Source: Sipunculus nudus
Taxonomy: Eukaryota; Annelida; Sipuncula; Golfingiida; Sipunculidae
Assembly (NCBI GenBank): GCA_026874595.1
Contig: CM049308.1
Coordinates: forward strand, 75,875,124-75,939,123
Direction of reading: 5' to 3'
DNA length: 64,000 nucleotides
In this document: piece after piece, positions 48,801-58,269 of the stretch
Numbering within the stretch: position 1 is the stretch's first letter
How the letters are laid out: every line of letters begins with the position of its first letter
Notes under the pieces: generated by a model
The model's input: the letters and a program-made list of their open reading frames with translations, nothing else
What the model was told of the DNA's origin: nothing
Database searches by the model: none
Made by a program: the position numbers and the translations under genes

Positions 48801-49850
48801 TGGTAATTCTCCTTGTAAACCTGAAATTAGGTTACTGTGACCTATATTCTTTGAGCTATGGGGTTCTGAAGTACCCCCCAGAATAATGCAAAAATTAATA
48901 CAAAAGCTCAAGTATCTGAACAACTAATGCATTAATCACCATGATTCTTTACATGGATATTGATCATGGAGTGTTTCATCAATTTCTGGAGATTGGTGGT
49001 GCCACCTATATTTTTTTTATTTTTTACGATTTTTTTTCTCTACTTTTGTGATCTTTAAACATTTGGTCATCTGTAAACAGGGCACAAATCATAATGACTG
49101 GACCTAGAATCTTCTGTTCTCACCTCCAGGGAAGCCCATAAAACGTCTACATGGAAACCCGAAATAAGGTCCCTGTTACCCATATTCTGTGAGCTATGGG
49201 GCTCTGAAGTACCCCCCAGAATAAAGATTTGGTCATATATTAACAGGGCACAAATCATAATGACTGGACCTAGAATCTTCTGTCCTCACCTCCAGGGAAG
49301 CCCATAAAAGGTCTACATGGAAACCCGAAATAAGGTCCCTGTTACCCATATCCTTCATGCTCTGGCGCTCCGAAGTACTCCCCAGAATAAAGATTTGGTC
49401 ATTTGTTAACAGAGCACAAATTATAATGACTTGACCTAGAATCTCCTTTCTTGATATGCTGGGAGGCCCCTGAAAAGTCTCCTTGTGCACCTGAAATTAC
49501 ATCTCTGTTACCCATATCCTTCATCCTATGCGGCTTTGAAATACCCCCCAGAATAAACATTTGGATTTGTTAACAGGGCACAAATCATAATAACTGGACC
49601 TAGAATTTTATTTTTTGACATGCTGGGAGACCCCTGAAAAGTCATCTTGTAAACCTTGAAAATAGGTGTCTGTTACCCATATCCTTAATGCTACAGAGCT
49701 CCATAGTACCCCAATGAATATTGGATGATTTTATACAAAAGGTCAAGTTTGGAAAAAGTATTTCATTCAAATTTGACATTCAGATGATAAAATTACTTTT
49801 GTCAATGTCTTCCTGGTCAGCTGAGCGTCATGACCCCTGGGTCACTTGTT
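42801..49850 (+). mobile_element. Family A tandem-repeat element, expanded copy (7.05 kb)
   Basis: It begins at 42801 with the hairpin end AGCTCAGCTGACT/AGTCATCTGAGCT and a GTCCGTC-rich stretch, and ends at 49850 with GTCAGCTGAGC (49816-49826), a TGACCC/GGGTCA hairpin and TTGTT. The 11-bp inverted repeat GCTCAGCTGAC/GTCAGCTGAGC links the ends. Inside are about twenty units of roughly 330 bp. The word GGTCTCTGTTACCCATA starts at 42968, 43303, 43630, 43964, 44317, 44655 and 44992. Most units include GGTGGCGCCACC. Further copies of the hairpin start lie at 45404, 45926, 48132 and 48655, but only one 3-prime end is present. ORFs of 60-100 codons on the minus strand are readings of the repeat. Confidence 0.8.
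43243..48698 (+). repeat. Near-perfect tandem duplication, 2,728-bp period
   Basis: 43243-45970 and 45971-48698 are copies of each other. By eye I found one base difference (a at about 44557, c in the second copy) and one length difference in a T run (8 near 45602 versus 9 near 48331). The junction at 45969-45972 joins AGGGATCACCTT to GAATCTTCATT. The second copy runs on past the junction point into TTGTCCGTC, the normal sequence after the hairpin end. Confidence 0.9.
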
Positions 49851-49919
49851 ATTAATATTATTGCACCGCTTATGACCATTCAAAAGGATAGTACCCTTAA
49901 ATTCATCTATATCTAAAAT

Positions 49920-49939
49920 GGGGGGGGGGGGGGGGGGGG
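49920..49939. repeat. Poly(G) tract, 20 bases
   Basis: A G run in the right arm of the TA-flanked element, 70 bp after the family A end. Confidence 0.95.
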
Positions 49940-50614
49940 AGGACTTATGACTTACGACTTCAGCATGTTATTATTGTTTGACCACTCCACATCGGCAAAC
50001 AGCGGGAACCTCCCACCTGCAAAATGGAACACCGCTTATGACGTCACGCGCGTGCGAGGAAGAATCAAATCAGTTGACCAGGCACAAAATGTCGTAAACG
50101 CCTGCAGAGTTTCTCCTGGATTTTGATTTTTGTTCATTACAGGTTATTCATCTCGGGTATGTGGCATTTTTCCTGTCAGAAAATTAGGTCGCGTTCAAAT
50201 TTAACTCCTTACCAAAAATCTTTGTTCTGTTTTGACTCTGATTCAAAATATCGCGAAAAAACCTAGTGTCACGGTTGGTGGAACGGACTATACCACTTTA
50301 ACAATGCAGGGATATATATATATCACATACATATCACATATACACACATCATTTTTATCCGCGACTGCCACCGTATAAAAGGAATCGGCCTTGGCGCAAC
50401 CGCGTAAAAGGAATCGTAGCTTAAAAGCTCAACTGGCAAAACCTGGACTCTAGACAACCCCAAAATAATTAGGGAACAGCCATGTATTCTGTTAACCTGT
50501 AGAGCCTGGCTAATGATACCATCCTGACAATAAAAGCTCAATGGTTACCATGGTTCCGCGAAGGAAGAGCAAGGCAGACTGGGAACCTTGCTAGCGAGCT
50601 TACAATGTATCAAC

Positions 50615-51406
50615 GGGCATGTATCAATTTTGCTGGCCGAGGGCTCAGAGCCTGACAGAGGTTTCGTTTGTAAACATTCTTATTTGTTACACATGTAACA
50701 CCTTTTTCTGGCTTTTTTTCTCAGCTCTATTAAAAGTTAATGTGGTCAACAAAGACAGCACTTCTATAGTTATCTGCACATCATGTGCAGTTGAGAGGAT
50801 CATCTCATACTTCGGTGGTGTCCCTTCAGTTTTATAATGGATAATGCCTAGGCCGTTTATCTTGAAGATTGTTTTTAAACTAACCGTTTTTATTCCCGAA
50901 ATATATATTTACCGACTCAATATATTATACATTATCATTAGTCCGTTCACTTTATCATAAAATAATATGACCTCATTAAACTATATTATAAACTGATTGG
51001 TGTAGAATGATAACTGTCTGTACAGTATGACATATGTCACCACGATTATGTGCCTTCAAGCACCAGCTTTATTGGGTGATCTTTGACGTTGCCCCAAGTG
51101 ACCAACCTACTAGGTAAACAAATATGTCAATAGTAAATTCAAGGGTGTGACGGACAATAAAGTGCACTGAACACTTCGTAAGGTACTGTTCCGGTATGAA
51201 TGGGCGTTTGTGACCTGATAATATAAAAATCCAGCTTTCATTTCAATTAAATTTAAACAATCTGGACTGTGACTGCCCCTAGGACAGTGCGTTCTTTCTT
51301 TATCGGTGATGTGAGGCCACATAGTCGAATGCTCTGTGGTAATATATAAAGAAGTGTGAAAGGAATGGCTCACATCCAATGTCTGGAACTGTGTCCCAGC
51401 TATCAC
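50615..51406 (-). pseudogene. Degenerate coding repeat, copy 2 (unrecognised protein)
   Basis: Homologous to 35150-35640 in inverted order. The longest open part on the minus strand (51406-51110, 98 codons) includes YITTEHSTMWPHITDKERTH. The plus strand at 50617 starts GTATCAATTTTGCTGGCCGA. The two copies differ by many small gaps, so both are old. No known domain is recognised. Confidence 0.4.
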
Positions 51407-52640
51407 TGGCAGTTTGCATTAAACGTTGCCCATGCATGTGTCCCTGGGGAAAGAATCCTTTATTTATACTGTAATGACCCCCCCCCCCCCCCCAAGCACG
51501 CTACATAAAGCTTCTCCTAGCATTTGGGGGACTTTTTACCCCTATGATGAACCATAAATTAAGCATAAACGGGTGTAACTGGTTGTAACTGCAGACATCT
51601 TTTACCCCCCCCCCCCCCATCTCATTTTCCAAATATATACCAGTTTATAAGTGCCTCATAGTTGTCGCCACCAGAGAAGCTTCATACATCATCATTACTG
51701 CCACAGTCTTATCTCAAAGAGTACTAAAGACCGCTACTGCTGGGGGGAAATCTTATTTAAAAGTCCTATACTCTCACCATCTTGAACAAAGATACATATA
51801 GTATTATCATATATTAATGCCTAATTTACTATTGAAATGAACTACATTTTTTAATTTCTGTCCCCTTCTGACCCGGAAATGGATCATTCTATGATATAAT
51901 ATATTATGATATCGCAGATAATGGAGAAAGCTCCCGAATGGCAACAGCTGACCTGGGCAAATTTTTTATATAAACGTGGGCATGTGATCCACTTTTAAAA
52001 TGATTCAGCCTGAAATTGGATAACTTAATCCTTCCTCTTCTTACAGTTTAAGGAAAGTAATTTCTATGGAAGAAGTCTTCTGGAATGTCTAAAGATAAGT
52101 TGCTGATGTTTATTATGTTTTCGCATTTTAAACAAATTATTTGAATATATGCTTAAGTGTGCCCATGCGAGTGTCCGTGTTGATAGTCCAAATGCTAGTT
52201 GCTGTTGATTTCATGCCGAACCTTTGTTGTCTCTATTAATAAGTGGTTGTTCTGTGTGTTGTGATTTTGTTTAGTTCTTTTGTAATTTCTTATCTTGTAT
52301 CCTTTGTGTATCTGGTGCTGATTTGCGATTTGAGTTCTAGATTCTTACTAATTCAAACGCGTGTTTCTATGAAAAATTTAGAAAGAGAAACTCGCCTTTG
52401 TCCCGAAGTATTGACGGCATGATAAATTCTTTGGATTCAATTAGGCACAATGAACAAGGGCGTTTCTGTGGCGGATCAGTATCAATTTCTCTAAAAACTT
52501 TTTTTTTTCTGACTTTTTTTTCGTCGTACTTAGAACGTCGTTCTCCTGGTGAGAACTGGAATATAATGATATTATAATGATGGTGGCCAATGAAACCACG
52601 GTTTTCGTATTCCATGCTTAATTGTAGATATTTATTGATT
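51406..52640. other. No gene seen; two C runs
   Basis: C runs lie at 51478-51493 and 51605-51618. No coding region is supported. Confidence 0.5.
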
Positions 52641-52689
52641 CAAATAAAATTTGTAATGTCATTCAGTGTCATCTTCCTGTAGAAAACAC

Positions 52690-53110
52690 CCATACAATAT
52701 GGAATTCAATCGTATCTCCATCACGGCATTCTGACCAGCTTTCGTCAAGGTATCTGCATGAGTAACCCCACGTCCCAATGGTTTTCCAAAAAGAACAATT
52801 ACCTTGAAAACGGCAGGGTAACTTTTCCATACCTTTCATCACTTTGTTTGCATAAACATCTTCTGCATTTACATAAAATACTGTAATGTGTTTATCAGAA
52901 TAGGATCGTGTTTAACTTATCCAACACATGTAGTATATAGTTCTTCTATCAACTTCAAATTAAACCATATTTTCCAAGTTTAATTTAAATAAGTTGTCAA
53001 AGTAAGATGTGGTAAAATCTACTTCACAGACTATATGTTTCGATAACTACTGCACCATGTTTCAGACAGAGAGTGACTGGTTTGATGGTACTGATGACTA
53101 GTTGAAAAGT
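52690..53110 (-). repeat. Diverged copy of the 57.2-57.58 kb sequence
   Basis: Read on the minus strand, DTFQLVISTIKPVTLCLKHG (about 53110-53050) matches SLPLIISISKPVTHCVIYGG at about 57590-57530. The following AT-rich parts also share TTTCATCACTTT, CATTTACATAAAA and AGTATATAG in the same order. The pair may be the ends of two related genes or of two copies of a mobile element. Confidence 0.4.
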
Positions 53111-53363
53111 GTCCGTTGTACCGGCAAATAGCCAAAAATGTAAATTATAATTCTAATATGATAATAGATTCAATATACAAATTGTAATAGAATATACTTG
53201 TATAAAAAATATAATAAATAACAATTACGATGTACAGTGCACAATATCGATATTACTTTTTGCCAGCTCTTGGCGAAATGAAAGAATTTCATCAATGTTG
53301 ATATCATTTTAAAGACCATTAGAATGATAGCTCATCAGATTTACACAATTTATACATGTAAAA

Positions 53364-53640
53364 TTATATAATGCAACGTATCAGGTATACCTGGCCGTTT
53401 GTTCCACCCGGAATCGGAATGCCGTTTTCGTCGGTCTGAAGTATGATGTCTGCCATTCCGTTGTTCAACAACCCTTCAAAAACGTCTCCTGGGCCGCTGA
53501 TGCCTGATCCGGGCTGTGCTGCCAAGACAAAGATCAAACCCTCCCAGACAGGCAGACTAATGGACCGCGGGAAGAGTCCGCTGCAAAGCCCAGCTGCATC
53601 AAATATACAGCTGGAGGCCACGGAGATCCCAGAACTGAAA
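53364..53640 (-). CDS. Possible coding exon, unrecognised
   Basis: The minus strand is open from 53621 (Met) to 53364. The part GSGISGPGDVFEGLLNNGMA and DIILQTDENGIPIPGGTNGQ reads like ordinary protein and is followed at about 53394 by CAG/GTATAC, a good match to a splice donor. GC content is higher than in the flanks. The plus strand is also open over much of this stretch (53443-53760), so the reading direction is not certain. No domain is recognised. Confidence 0.3.
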
Positions 53641-53870
53641 GTCCTGCCAGAGAAACCATCAAATATATACAGCTTTAGGCCACAGAGATTCCAGAACTGG
53701 AAGTCCCGTAAGAGACACCATCAAATATACATCCGGAGGCCAAGGAGATTCCAGAGCTGAAAGTCCTGCCAGAGACACTATTAAATATACAGTTGGTAGC
53801 CACGGAGATTCCGGAATTGTAAGTCCTGTCAGAGACATCAGCAAATATACAGCTGGAAGCCACAGAAGCC
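53601..53870. repeat. 60-bp tandem repeat, about 4.5 copies
   Basis: The unit starts AAATATACAGCTGGAGGCCA; units are 60, 62, 60 and 60 bp plus a partial copy. Each is a multiple of three except the second, which has two extra bases. The 20-codon period keeps both strands open. Substitutions between units fall on all codon positions in either strand, so it does not look protein-constrained. Confidence 0.85.
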
Positions 53871-54149
53871 GGTCGAGGTTACCAACTTGCCATCTGAAAG
53901 ATCATCCAACTTATGATGCCAAAAGGAAGTGCAGGGGCCTCTTTGATCTTTTATTAATTTAGATGGATGAATTTAGATAGATGGATGAGGTTGGTTGATG
54001 CGTATTCCAGACATTGAGCTACCGGTGAAGCATCTGATTTTCCAAATTAGCCTTGAATGATACTCTGTATTTAACCCTCAACCACTTCCACTGTCATCTG
54101 GGAATATGTCTACTGGATCTTCTTGTTAAAAAAATCTTGGTATTGTATT

Positions 54150-55200
54150 TTTAGCGAACCTGTGAGCTTAGGCGATGGTGCGGCGTCGTCCGTCGTCTGT
54201 ACGTGAACCATAGCTATCTCAAAAACGGCAGGAGCAAGCATCACCAATTTTTTTGCAAATAATCAGTCATCCAAAAAAACTATATCGAATTTTGTTTATT
54301 TTTTGTTTCTAACTGCGTTTTCTTAGATTTTATAGGGAAAAGGCTAAAAAAGCTTTAAAAATCTTCTCCGAAACTGTTCAGCCAAATTTTCCAATATTTC
54401 ACAGAAATGATCTCTGGAACATTCTTTCTTAAGTTTGTTCCAATGATTCCATTTCGGATATTTTTGGCAGAGATACAGGAGGTTGAACTTTGTAAACTGT
54501 ACAAAAAAAACATATTAAAATTTAAATCTCAGAAACGGCTGTAGCTATCATCACCAAATTTTATGCCAATGTTGTTCACATAGGTCATATCTGAAATTGA
54601 GGTATTGGTGGCGCCACCTGCATCGGCCTTTTTTGTACGGGACCATCAGTGCCTGTATCACACTGAGGGCTACAAAAAACTTCTTCTCTGAAACCATTTG
54701 GCCAAAATGTTTAATATCGCACAGAAATGTTCCTAGGGTAGTGCTTTCTGAAGTTTGTTCAAATGGTCTCTTTTCAGTGACTTTTGGCTAAATTATGGGA
54801 AGCTGAATTTAGTCATATGCAATAACAGCCCATTATAGCTCAGTGGCTACAAAGATCTTCTTCTCAAAAACCACTAGGCCAAATTCTTAAATCTGACACA
54901 TTAATTATCCTCAGGTGTTGATAATTCAAGTTTGTTCAAATGCTTTTGGTTCAGTGCTTTTTGGCGGAGTTACGGGAAGCTGAACTTAGCCAGTTTGCTG
55001 TATCGTCCTATATGAGTTATAAACCTGCGAAACATTTTTCGATTGATGCCACTGAAGCCAGTTTGTTAAATATTTTACAAGAATAATTCCTACAATAATT
55101 CTTATGATAATTGTCATTAATGGTTCCACATGAATGAATTTTGGCTGAATTATGGAGATTGAATTGAGTCATTTTACCATATATGTTAGCTGTGTGATGC
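54150..55200 (+). repeat. Family C repeat element with GTCCGTC-rich start
   Basis: It starts near 54150 with TTTTTAGCGAACCTGTGAGC and GGCGTCGTCCGTCGTCTG, the same style of end as family A. Two to three diverged units of about 200 bp follow, with GAAACnnTTnGCCAAA, CACAGAAATG, AAGTTTGTTC and GGGAAGCTGAA. GGTGGCGCCACCTGCAT occurs at 54607. The 3-prime end could not be fixed. No coding region. Confidence 0.6.
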
Positions 55201-55620
55201 TGTTACATCTAGCCTGGCACCAGTTTATCAGCATCTATTACATCCTGCCACTAGACATTTAGATTTGAGGTTATCTTTGGTTAATATTGACAAGAAAGTT
55301 TTTTTAAAAGCTTTTAAAAAATTTAGATGTATGATTTAAGTTATTCATCATACCAGGCGGTGTTACAATCATGGATAATCAGCTCTCAGTGGCTATATAA
55401 AGACAACTGTATGTGGATTATAAATTATTGGTATCCCTACTCAACTTAATTCAAGAATCTGTATTTTAATTTTGCTTTCAGTATGCATCCGTAATAATTT
55501 TAAATATATTCCTGATTTCTTTTTTATAAAAAGTCAGCTGAAAAGCATTTTGTATTAGGAAAATAAATTTCAAAGTTATTTCAAGTAAGGACCACTTTTG
55601 TGTTCAGATGGCAGCACTTG
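55200..55620. other. No gene seen
   Basis: AT-rich sequence; no coding region or repeat structure noticed. Confidence 0.5.
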
Positions 55621-55628
55621 GTTTACCA

Positions 55629-55855
55629 TTGGCAAATTGCCAGTGACTTGATGTTGGCCATTAGCCAATATGATGTCAGCTCTATAAATATTTTGGCACA
55701 GTGCCAGGATTGGAAGAAGTGCAGCCAGGTATAGGTCAAGAGTTCACTCAGGGCAGTAGCTGCATACTATTTATAGCTTTGGCACATTGCCCACTGCGTC
55801 ATATTTGGCACCAAAGTTCAGCCTGAATTCATTTATAGCTTTGGCAGACTGCCAA
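55629..55855. promoter_or_regulatory. Cluster of five NF-I-like palindromes
   Basis: TTGGC-N5-GCCAR/GCCCA occurs at 55629-55643, 55654-55668, 55693-55707, 55779-55793 and 55841-55855. Two (55654 and 55841) are exact TTGGC-N5-GCCAA, the nuclear factor I consensus. Spacing is always five bases. The last two are also embedded in a longer similar sequence (TTTATAGCTTTGGCA), so part of the pattern may come from an old tandem repeat. Function is unproven. Confidence 0.4.
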
Positions 55856-55952
55856 CTGTGTCAGATTATGCAACAGGTCAAGAGTTCACTCAGTGCAGCC
55901 AGGAACAGGTCAAAAGTTCACTCAGTCTAGCCAGGTGCAGGTCAAGAGTTCA
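55733..55952 (+). repeat. Four copies of AGGTCA-N2-AGTTCA, three at exact 32-bp spacing
   Basis: AGGTCA, two bases, AGTTCA, then CTCAG occur at 55733, 55875, 55907 and 55939. The last three are spaced exactly 32 bp. The hexamers match nuclear-receptor half-sites arranged as direct repeats with a two-base spacer. A short minisatellite explains the spacing. Confidence 0.6.
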
Positions 55953-55995
55953 CTCAGTGCAGTAGCTTGAGGCAGCAATTAGTCACAGGTAACTC

Positions 55996-56018
55996 GGGGG
56001 GGGGGGGGGGGGGGGGGG
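55996..56018. repeat. Poly(G) tract, 23 bases
   Basis: Joint longest G or C run in the window. Confidence 0.95.
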
Positions 56019-56049
56019 CAACTGCCTTACTCACCTAAGCCTTGTAATT

Positions 56050-56425
56050 CCTGTGCATCAAACTCTGGGGAAGTTTGATGTATTGGACTGATATTTTGAC
56101 CTGTCTATGCGTCTGATGGTATTCTCATTTACAAGACAGGTTGTGCCACGTAAATTGACTTTTTGAACAGTGTATGTGCCTGCTTATTTCTACAGAGGAA
56201 TTTGATATATCTGCCAGAAATTGGGCATATTTATACATATCAAATAGCTTTGTCATATACAAGACTGGTGGTGCCACCTACAATAATTTTTGCACAATGC
56301 TAGTCCCTGCTTATTTCTCAGGAGGGGTTTGATATATCAGTCTGAAAATTGGCATATGTGTATATCTCTGATAGCTTCGAAGTATACAAGACTGGTGGTG
56401 CCAGCTACAATCGTTTTTGTGTTGT
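56050..56425 (+). repeat. Family B tandem array, about three units of 125 bp
   Basis: Units start near ACAAGACAGGTTGTGCCAC (about 56131), ACAAGACTGGTGGTGCCACC (about 56260) and again near 56387. Between these are CCTGCTTATTTCTC, GTTTGATATATC and ATTGGCATAT. On the minus strand of 28060-28870 the corresponding words are AAGACTRGTGGCGCCACC, TATCTCAGGAGTGGTT and TTTGTCATG, so both arrays belong to one family in opposite orientation. Confidence 0.75.
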
Positions 56426-56429
56426 GTGC

Positions 56430-57190
56430 ACCCATGCCAGAATTTCAGCAGTGATGTTTGTGTAATTGTTTCTTATTCAAATGTTTAGTACTTGCATTGT
56501 TCATATACATGAAAAGTAATGGTCCAGCACTGAAGCATTATAACTGGTGTATTTCCCAATGCACAGGTTTGCATTAGGCCTGTAGGCCTTGTTTATTCTT
56601 TTCGGCATCACCAAACAGAAAAATTCTTGGTCGCTAATATTTAGTGAAGGTAATTAAGATTTCTGCATCTCATTCTTAAGTGGAGCGTGTGTTATTTGAA
56701 ATATTCTTGTGCCACTGTTAAATATTTCGGTTCCTTGACATTTCCAAGCATCTTCCGTGTGAGTGTACTGGGTGGTAATATATAGCTCTTTTCTTTATCA
56801 ACTACGTTCCACAGCCTGATGGTTTTGGGACAAACGATTCATAATACTATTCAGGTATGGCGGGATTGGTTCATTTTTCAATGTCTGAGCAGGTGAAGTG
56901 AGATTGAGGCAGAAGGAGGTAAATATATTGGGAAACACTATTTATCATTTTACGAAGAAGGCATAGTTGGTTCGATTCTCTCCTTTGTTTGAGCGGTGCC
57001 CATTTGTTTCCGCATAAAGTAAATCATGGCTTGTGCCTGTCGCTCCTCCTGTAACTATTCGAGCTGCCTCAAGTTGTACATTACTATTTTATTAACAAGA
57101 TTGTTGGACAAATCAGATCCTGAGTAGATGGTTAATATGAAAAGATGCTAAATAAACCGTGTTAAAGCAAATCACCTTGCAAGCAAGTTG
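56430..57190. other. No gene seen
   Basis: No coding region or repeat was noticed. Confidence 0.5.
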
Positions 57191-57502
57191 TTGATTCCAT
57201 TTACCTTATGGTAAAACCGCCTTCCATAATTGTCCCATATGGCACCCTGGCCAATTCCGATAACTGTACTTGACAACAGCAGGAAAACTTTTTTCTGGAA
57301 GTTTCATCACTTTATTCCAAAAATTCTCCATTTACATAAAAATAAGGAAAGAGTTATATATTTATATATGACAAAGTTATGGTATTATATAATCAAAAAA
57401 GTATTTAACTTGTACCGGCAGTATATAGCTCTTCATATTATAACTTCATAAGAAACATACTTTTCAAATTTAAAAAATGCAAAATATATATTTCTTGTTA
57501 AA

Positions 57503-57870
57503 TTACAATATGATGTGATTAAATTTACTGTCTCCACCATATATCACACAATGAGTGACCGGTTTGCTGATACTAATGATTAATGGAAGAGACTTTGTCC
57601 TCCAACTGGAGCAGCAGCTATCCCAATCTTCCTCATTGTCCCAATCGTCCCAATTTAGCTTCTCTTTATTCCCCTGGGTTCGGCTCTGATGACTTTCAGT
57701 CATGCTGAACCATTGTTTATTTGTCAGGATCAGCTTGCGCTTCATCGCTTGATAGTTGTGGGCTTCTTGCCGGATGAAATACTCGAGGTTATCTTTGGAC
57801 TGCACTAGTGGCTGGTAGTAGGTGTCGACAGGGGCGACTGGTTCTCTGTGTACAGCATCTTCATTAAAAA
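57503..57870 (-). CDS. Possible coding segment with acidic W/D-rich end, unrecognised
   Basis: One minus-strand frame is open from a stop near 57884 to 57503. It reads KVEVFNEDAVHREPVAPVDT, YFIRQEAHNYQAMKRKLILT, SMTESHQSRTQGNKEKLNW, DDWDNEEDWDSCCSSW and then a hydrophobic end SLPLIISISKPV. Codon use and composition look protein-like. The final part is shared with 53110-53050. It could be a terminal exon followed by a 3-prime UTR, or a mobile-element ORF. No family is recognised, and no partner exon was identified with certainty. The minus-strand frame at 58271-57879 upstream is interrupted by a C15 run and is not supported. Confidence 0.35.
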
Positions 57871-58269
57871 CTTCTACTTTATGCCCTTATCCCCCAGAAC
57901 GCCTGGGCTAAAATTTGATCCGGAAATACATGGCCACTCTTTCGACCCTGGTGTCGACGTGCCCTACTCCGCCCCTTCTTCCAGCTCAACCATAATCCTC
58001 CAGCTGCAGTCGCAGCAATGCACGTTTTCAGGAGCAGATCGACGTATTCCGTGTTTGTTGAGGAGAGGAACCAATGGCTTGGTGAGCCCGGTCCGAAATG
58101 AGCAAAAAGGATAGTGGGCCTTTCACACCACAGGCCATCAAACAGGGTATCGCAACTGCAAAGGACGATGAATGGATGACTGAGATATGATTTTATCCCC
58201 CCCCCCCCCCCGCCCCGGACTATCAAGCAGGCATCGCTGCCTGCAGATGATGAGATGCGTGAATTTAAC

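Larger units (their letters stand above)
42341..50292. mobile_element. TA-flanked inverted-repeat element (Tc1/mariner-like), itself interrupted
   Basis: The ends at 42343 and 50290 are perfect inverted repeats of about 34 bp starting TAGTCCGTTCCACCAACCGT. TA lies outside at 42341-42342 and 50291-50292. Comparison with copy 1 of the outer MITE shows the target was a single TA. Beyond the terminal repeat, both arms also share CGACCTAATTTT about 100 bp in (near 42443 and 50185). The element's own sequence is only 42343-42800 and 49851-50290, about 0.9 kb with no transposase; the rest is the family A array. TA duplication is the mark of Tc1/mariner transposases. Confidence 0.8.
41944..50424. mobile_element. 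PIF/Harbinger-type MITE, copy 2, interrupted by an 8-kb nested insertion
   Basis: The left part is 41947-42342 and the right part 50291-50421. TAA duplications lie at 41944-41946 and 50422-50424. Both parts align with copy 1 at 41352-41894, including AGCTACGATTCCTTTTACGC at left and GGAATCGTAGCT at right. Only 46 bp separate copies 1 and 2. The insertion in copy 2 falls between TTTACTA and TACCACTTT. Confidence 0.8.

Noticed and set aside
43732-49490. Repeated 60-100-codon ORFs on both strands of the family A array
   Set aside because: They recur because the DNA repeats; they start and stop at unit-dependent places, show no conserved protein features, and are present in both orientations.
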